Assembly (NCBI RefSeq): GCF_006716315.1
Contig: NZ_VFOV01000001.1
Span: 4,170,501-4,234,500 of the forward strand
DNA length: 64,000 nt
Source of the DNA: Nocardioides albertanoniae
GTDB taxonomy: Bacteria; Actinomycetota; Actinomycetes; Propionibacteriales; Nocardioidaceae
Direction of reading: 5' to 3'
Shown here: positions 59,926 to 64,000 of the stretch, in pieces
How positions within the stretch are numbered: position 1 is the stretch's first letter
How the letters are laid out: each line of letters opens with the position of its first letter
Position numbers and translations under genes: made by a program
Notes under the pieces: model-generated
Told to the model about the DNA's origin: nothing
The model's database searches: none
The model's input: the letters and a program-made list of their open reading frames with translations, nothing else

Positions 59926-61434
59926 ATGAGTGACCCGATCTCGCGTCTGGACCAGTTCCGCGCTGATACCCCTGGAGCACCGATGAAGTCCGCAGCCGAG
60001 GTACGCCATCGGGGCGACCAGATCCGGCGCCGCCGTCGTGCGGTCGTCGCCGCGGGCGCCGTGGCCGTGGCTGCCGCCGTCGCCGGGCCCATCCTCTTCC
60101 TCTCCTCCGGCTTCGGCGATCGGGCCATCGACCCCGCGCCGGCGCCGAGCGAGACACCGAGCACCGCCGGGCCCAGCCCGTCCGGGTCGGCCTCGGCGGG
60201 CCCTGTCGAGCTGACTCGCGCCAACCTGCCGGTCGCCGAGGACCTGGTCGGCCCCGACGACGCGTCGTGGTCCGAGACCCGGACCTACGACGGCGAGGGC
60301 GACGATGCCGCCAACCCCTGCTTCACCGAGACGCTCGACGAAGCCGGCGCCGAGGCGACCTTCCGCCGCGACTTCGCGGTCGGTGACTCCGTGGGCTCTG
60401 ACGACAAGACCCTCGGGACGATGAGTGCGCTGGTCTCCGAGTTCGGCTCACCCGACTCCGCCAAGCAGGTGCGCGACGACCTCTCCGCCGCGGCGGCCGA
60501 CTGTTCCACCGTCGACGCATCGACCTCCGGCTCGCTGCCGGTCGAGAGAGACTTCATCTCCGGCGGCGACATCCACGTGGTCAGCTATCTGTCCGACGAC
60601 CCGGACCTGAACGCTCGGTTGGAGGTGGCGACCGCCGTCGTCTCCGCGGAGGACCGGGTGCTGGTGCTGACCCGGCAGCGCGCCGTGCAGGACTACGTCT
60701 CGCCCACCGACCTGCAGAGCTCGGCCGTCAACGCCGCCCGCCGGATGATCGGCGCCGAGGTGGCGGCCGACCCGTCGACGGACCCGTCGGCGCCGGACAC
60801 CTCTGCCCCGACGGGCGTCCTCAGCACCGCCAACCTCGTCGGCGCGGGCGATCTCGCACCGCTCGACCGCTTCGAGGCGGACTGGGAGGCGTACACCCCG
60901 CCGACGGACGTGCCCACGCTCGCCTGCCAGAAGGACTGGCTCTCCTCGCTCGCCCCGAGAGAGCAGGTCCTCGCCGACTTCCACACCACCTCCGAGGGCG
61001 TCGACGTCGGGCAGGTGCACGTGGCCGTGCTCGACTTCGCCGACGCGAACGATGCCGGTGCTGCGTACAACGAAGTGATGGAGTGGCAGGAGGTCTGCCC
61101 GGCCGACAAGCTCGACGTCCAGCCGGACGTCACCGACCTGCCCATCGACGTCGGCACCGACATCAAGCTCGGGCTCGACCGCGCGGCACGCTCGCAGACG
61201 ACGTACGGCGCGCGCAGCGAGGGCGACGGGATGTGGTTCGAGACCGAGCTGGTCGCGCAGTACGACGGTCGGCTCGTCCTGGTCGGCTACTCCGAGCTCG
61301 CCGGGCCCTGCCCGCCGAGCACCGGCGACAAGGACGACCCGTGCTACCAGCCCGACCAGCCCGACACCTGGCCCGGGCGGATCCTGGCCATCGAGAAGGC
61401 CGCGGTGAAGGCGGGCATCAGGGACCTGCGCTGA
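59926..61434 (+). CDS. Single-pass membrane protein paired with the ECF sigma factor, two extracellular domains
   Basis: This 502-residue protein starts at ATG 59926, 1 nt after the sigma stop, with GGAAGGAGG upstream; coupled expression is clear. A cytoplasmic segment of about 38 residues (SRLDQFRADTPGAPMKSAAEVRHRGDQ, basic RRRRR) precedes a membrane helix (VVAAGAVAVAAAVAGPILF). A Pro/Ser linker and two similar outside domains follow, each opening with ANLP/ANLVGAGDL and bearing two cysteines (NPCFTETLD to ADCSTVD; LACQKDWL to EVCPADK). The cysteine-pair fold recalls PknH-type extracellular sensor domains. Likely sensor or anti-sigma partner; not proven. Confidence 0.8.
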   Translation: MSDPISRLDQFRADTPGAPMKSAAEVRHRGDQIRRRRRAVVAAGAVAVAAAVAGPILFLSSGFGDRAIDPAPAPSETPSTAGPSPSGSASAGPVELTRANLPVAEDLVGPDDASWSETRTYDGEGDDAANPCFTETLDEAGAEATFRRDFAVGDSVGSDDKTLGTMSALVSEFGSPDSAKQVRDDLSAAAADCSTVDASTSGSLPVERDFISGGDIHVVSYLSDDPDLNARLEVATAVVSAEDRVLVLTRQRAVQDYVSPTDLQSSAVNAARRMIGAEVAADPSTDPSAPDTSAPTGVLSTANLVGAGDLAPLDRFEADWEAYTPPTDVPTLACQKDWLSSLAPREQVLADFHTTSEGVDVGQVHVAVLDFADANDAGAAYNEVMEWQEVCPADKLDVQPDVTDLPIDVGTDIKLGLDRAARSQTTYGARSEGDGMWFETELVAQYDGRLVLVGYSELAGPCPPSTGDKDDPCYQPDQPDTWPGRILAIEKAAVKAGIRDLR

Positions 61435-61604
61435 GGATCTGCACAGACATCGGGAACACGGACTGCGGCAAACACGATATGATCGATTGTCTTTCATGAC
61501 TTAGCACGTGGAGACTCCGGTCACAACGCGCGTACGCAGGGAAGACATGTATCGGTCGGGGCGTTCCAAGCCCTGAACCACGTCAACCCCGGAGAGGTCC
61601 GCCC

Positions 61605-62987
61605 GTGTCCACCGCCCCCACCTCAGCAGCCCGACGGCGACTGCGCCTACCGTCCTTCTCGGTCCAGATCGTGCTGGGCCTCGCCCTCGGCATCGCGCTG
61701 GGTGCGGTCGCCCGAGCGATCGGGCCGGCGGGCGGCGACGAAGCCAACTGGCTGACCACCACCCTGTCCACGGTCGGCGACTCGTTCGTCTCGCTGCTGA
61801 AGGCCGTCGTCGTCCCCCTCGTCTTCACCGCCATCGTCGCCTCGATCGCCAACCTGCGTACGGTCAGCAACGCTGCCCGGCTCGCCGGCCAGACGTTGCT
61901 GTGGTTCGCGATCACGGCGGCGATCTCGGTCGCGATCGGCATCAGTCTCGGGCTGATCTTCAGGCCCGGGAGCAACACCGCGGTCAGCACCTCCGACGCC
62001 GCCGAGGCGGGCGCGTCCGCGTCGTGGCTCGACTTCCTCCAGGGCCTGATCCCGGGCAACTTCCTCGGCCTCGAGGCATCGACGAGCGTCGAGCAGGTCG
62101 GCGGCAGCCCGCTGGCCGAGACCGCGCTGAGCTTCAACGTGCTCCAGGTGCTCGTCGTCGCGCTCGCCATCGGCATCGCCGCGCTCAAGACCGGTGACAA
62201 GGCCGAGCCCTTCCTCGCGTTCAACCGCTCCTTCCTCGCGATCGTGCAGAAGGTGCTGTGGTGGATCATCCGGCTGGCACCGCTCGGCACGCTCGGCCTG
62301 ATCGGCAACGCGGTCGCGTCCTACGGCTGGGACTCGCTGGGCTCGCTGGCCTGGTTCGTGGTCGCCGTCTACGTCGGTCTCGCGCTCGTGCTGTTCGTCG
62401 TCTACCCGGTCGTGCTGCGCACCAACGGGCTCAACCCGCTCGCCTACTTCCGCGGCGCCTGGCCGGCCATCCAGCTCGGCTTCGTCTCGCGCTCCTCGGT
62501 CGGCACCATGCCGGTCACCGAGCAGGTGACGGTCAAGAACCTCGGCGTCCCGCAGGAGTACGCCTCGTTCGCGGTCCCGCTGGGCTCCACCACCAAGATG
62601 GACGGCTGCGCGTCGATCTACCCCGCGATCTCGGCGATCTTCGTCGCGCAGATCTTCGGCATCGACCTGGGCATCACCGACTACCTCCTGATCGCCTTCG
62701 TCTCGGTCGTCGGCTCTGCCGCCACCGCCGGCCTCACCGGCGCCGTCGTGATGCTCACGCTCACGCTCTCGACGCTCGGCCTGCCGCTGGCCGGTGTCGG
62801 TCTGCTGCTCGCGATCGACCCGATCCTCGACATGGGCCGCACCGCGGTCAACGTCGCCGGCCAGGCGCTGGTGCCGACGATCGTGGCCAAGCGGGAAGGC
62901 ATCCTCGACCTCGACCGCTACAGCTCCGCCTCCGCAGCCGGGCTCCTCGAGGACGAGGAGCCGGCGAAGGAGCCCGTCGCGGCCTGA
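61605..62987 (+). CDS. Dicarboxylate/amino acid:cation symporter (SDF family)
   Basis: This 460-residue protein starts at GTG 61605. It has the topology of GltPh/DctA transporters, with about eight helices and two re-entrant hairpins. The serine-rich hairpin 1 reads SRSSVGTMPVTEQV, and the TTKMDGCASIYPAI and RTAVNVAGQALVPTIVAK segments correspond to the substrate and cation sites of helices 7 and 8. It imports C4-dicarboxylates or acidic amino acids with Na+ or H+; I cannot choose between them. The 169-nt upstream region contains an AT-rich stretch (61470-61500) but no clear operator. Confidence 0.9.
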   Translation: MSTAPTSAARRRLRLPSFSVQIVLGLALGIALGAVARAIGPAGGDEANWLTTTLSTVGDSFVSLLKAVVVPLVFTAIVASIANLRTVSNAARLAGQTLLWFAITAAISVAIGISLGLIFRPGSNTAVSTSDAAEAGASASWLDFLQGLIPGNFLGLEASTSVEQVGGSPLAETALSFNVLQVLVVALAIGIAALKTGDKAEPFLAFNRSFLAIVQKVLWWIIRLAPLGTLGLIGNAVASYGWDSLGSLAWFVVAVYVGLALVLFVVYPVVLRTNGLNPLAYFRGAWPAIQLGFVSRSSVGTMPVTEQVTVKNLGVPQEYASFAVPLGSTTKMDGCASIYPAISAIFVAQIFGIDLGITDYLLIAFVSVVGSAATAGLTGAVVMLTLTLSTLGLPLAGVGLLLAIDPILDMGRTAVNVAGQALVPTIVAKREGILDLDRYSSASAAGLLEDEEPAKEPVAA

Positions 62988-63013
62988 GGTCGCGCTGATC
63001 ACACAGTCGAGAA

Positions 63014-63041
63014 CGGGCGCGACATTCCCCGTACGCGCCCG
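63014..63041 (+). terminator. Hairpin after the symporter gene
   Basis: CGGGCGCG (63014-63021) pairs with CGCGCCCG (63034-63041), with partial extension to GAGA/TCTC. It lies 26 nt past the stop. Confidence 0.55.
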
Positions 63042-63059
63042 GCTCTCGCCAGAGATACG

Positions 63060-63094
63060 AAGTGCCCCGCGACCGAACCGGTCGCGGGGCACTT
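63060..63094. terminator. Bidirectional terminator between symporter and sucD
   Basis: AAGTGCCCCGCGACCG (63060-63075) and its exact complement (63079-63094) form a 16-bp stem with a 3-nt loop in the gap between the convergent genes. Confidence 0.85.
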
Positions 63095-63109
63095 CGTTGC
63101 TGACGTACG

Positions 63110-64000
63110 TCAGAGGGACTGCAGGATCTCGCGAGCGAGAGCAGCGGTCTCCGACGGGGTCTTGCCCACCTTGACGCCGGCGGCCTCGAGGGCCTCCTTC
63201 TTCGCCGAGGCGGTGCCGGCCGAGCCGGACACGATCGCGCCGGCGTGACCCATGGTCTTACCCTCCGGCGCGGTGAAGCCGGCGACGTAGCCGACGACGG
63301 GCTTGGTGATGTTCTCCTTGATGAAGGCCGCGGCGCGCTCCTCGGCGTCGCCACCGATCTCACCGATCATGACGATGACCTTGGTCTCGTCATCCTTCTC
63401 GAACGCCTCGAGGGCGTCGATGTGGGTGGTGCCGATGACCGGGTCACCCCCGATGCCGATGGCGGTGGAGAAGCCGAAGTCCTTCAGCTCGTACATCATC
63501 TGGTAGGTCAGCGTGCCCGACTTGGAGACGAGACCGACCGGACCCTTGCCCGTGATCGTGTGCGGGGTGATGCCGGCGAGCGACTCACCCGGCGTGATGA
63601 TGCCGGGGCAGTTGGGGCCGACCATGCGGGTGGACTTGCCCTGCAGGTAGGACCACACCTCGGCGGTGTCCTGAACCGGCACACCCTCGGTGATGATGAC
63701 GATCAGCGGCATCTCGGCGTCGATGGCCTCGATGGCGGCGTCCTTGGTGAACGCCGGCGGCACGAAGAGGACCGACACGTCAGCGCCGGTCTCCTTCATC
63801 GCCTCCGCCACGGTGCCGAACACCGGGAGCTCCACGTCGGCGCCGTTGGCGTCCTTGTGGGTCACGGTCGTGCCGGCCTTGCGGGCGTTGACGCCACCGA
63901 CGATCTGGGCACCCGAGTCGAGCATCAGGGCGGTGTGCTTCGCACCCATGCCGCCGGTGATGCCCTGGACGATGACCTTGCTGTCCTTGTTGAGGTAAAT
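63110..64000 (-). CDS. sucD: Succinyl-CoA synthetase alpha subunit, N-terminal two codons or so beyond the window
   Basis: The frame runs to the right edge without a start; its first visible residues are [19 protein letters not shown], which is the normal SucD N-terminus less about two residues, so nearly the whole gene is present (296 codons). It makes succinyl-CoA and ADP/GDP from succinate in the TCA cycle. Key features are the CoA-site [20 protein letters not shown], and GHAGAIVSG with the phosphohistidine. sucC is expected upstream, outside the window. Any ATG inside the frame, such as at 63949, is not the start. Confidence 0.95.
   Translation of the reverse strand: MYLNKDSKVIVQGITGGMGAKHTALMLDSGAQIVGGVNARKAGTTVTHKDANGADVELPVFGTVAEAMKETGADVSVLFVPPAFTKDAAIEAIDAEMPLIVIITEGVPVQDTAEVWSYLQGKSTRMVGPNCPGIITPGESLAGITPHTITGKGPVGLVSKSGTLTYQMMYELKDFGFSTAIGIGGDPVIGTTHIDALEAFEKDDETKVIVMIGEIGGDAEERAAAFIKENITKPVVGYVAGFTAPEGKTMGHAGAIVSGSAGTASAKKEALEAAGVKVGKTPSETAALAREILQSL

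Overview
The window is high-GC, actinobacterial chromosomal DNA, most likely from a Nocardioides-like member of the Nocardioidaceae. That assignment rests on gene content, GTG-rich starts, purine-rich ribosome binding sites and gene order, not on a database search. Gene order partly matches two Mycobacterium tuberculosis neighbourhoods: lpdA / Rv3304 / amiA / deoD / pmmB / add / deoA / cdd / sdh (Rv3303c-Rv3319) on the left, and sucD / perM / purN / purH (Rv0952-Rv0957) on the right. I see no prophage, insertion sequence, CRISPR array, rRNA or tRNA. Most of the DNA is housekeeping; the interest lies in regulation, intergenic palindromes and a few unusual architectures.

Layout. 1-2760: two flavoprotein disulfide reductases (a quinone-reductase-type LpdA cut by the left edge, and a true dihydrolipoyl dehydrogenase) around a DinB-fold protein. 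2834-13136: a nucleoside salvage block (purine nucleoside phosphorylase, a phosphohexomutase/phosphopentomutase, deoC, a uridine-kinase-like P-loop protein, add, deoA, cdd) interspersed with a heme oxygenase under a predicted iron box, a MaoC hydratase and an S66 peptidase. 13318-18630: a nucleoside-type ABC importer (BMP lipoprotein, double ATPase, two permeases). It fits the salvage enzymes so well that the region reads as one uptake-and-catabolism module. 18658-27514: M20 amidohydrolase, MeaB, an SDR, a membrane Ser/Thr kinase and methylmalonyl-CoA mutase MutA/MutB. 27573-32428: tandem duplicated secreted sulfatases, a DUF1707 protein and a GT4 glycosyltransferase. 32527-36060: sdhCAB preceded by a second iron box. 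36196-39977: ohr/ohrR, a small membrane protein, YihY, a 2H phosphoesterase and trpS.

40387-44939: a HAD-GT20 fusion that looks like a glucosylglycerol-phosphate synthase/phosphatase rather than a trehalose enzyme, an MFS exporter, and a small HTH / Clp-N-domain operon with twin operators. 44965-52352: a fused asymmetric ABC exporter, monomeric isocitrate dehydrogenase and an AqpZ-type aquaporin with a long disordered tail. 52459-57330: DUF3017, folD, purH, purN and perM in one direction, with a ZTP riboswitch between purN and purH. 57467-61434: two related transmembrane signalling loci, one with a sigma-factor-like domain fused to the membrane receptor and one with sigma factor and receptor as separate overlapping-operon genes. 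61605-64000: an SDF-family symporter and sucD, cut by the right edge.

The most unusual candidate system is the fused/split sigma-receptor pair at 57467-61434. Next come the ZTP riboswitch with its Shine-Dalgarno-sequestering hairpin, the predicted iron control of heme oxygenase and succinate dehydrogenase, and a set of long, perfect, mutually unrelated intergenic palindromes (621, 36124, 42681, 44065).
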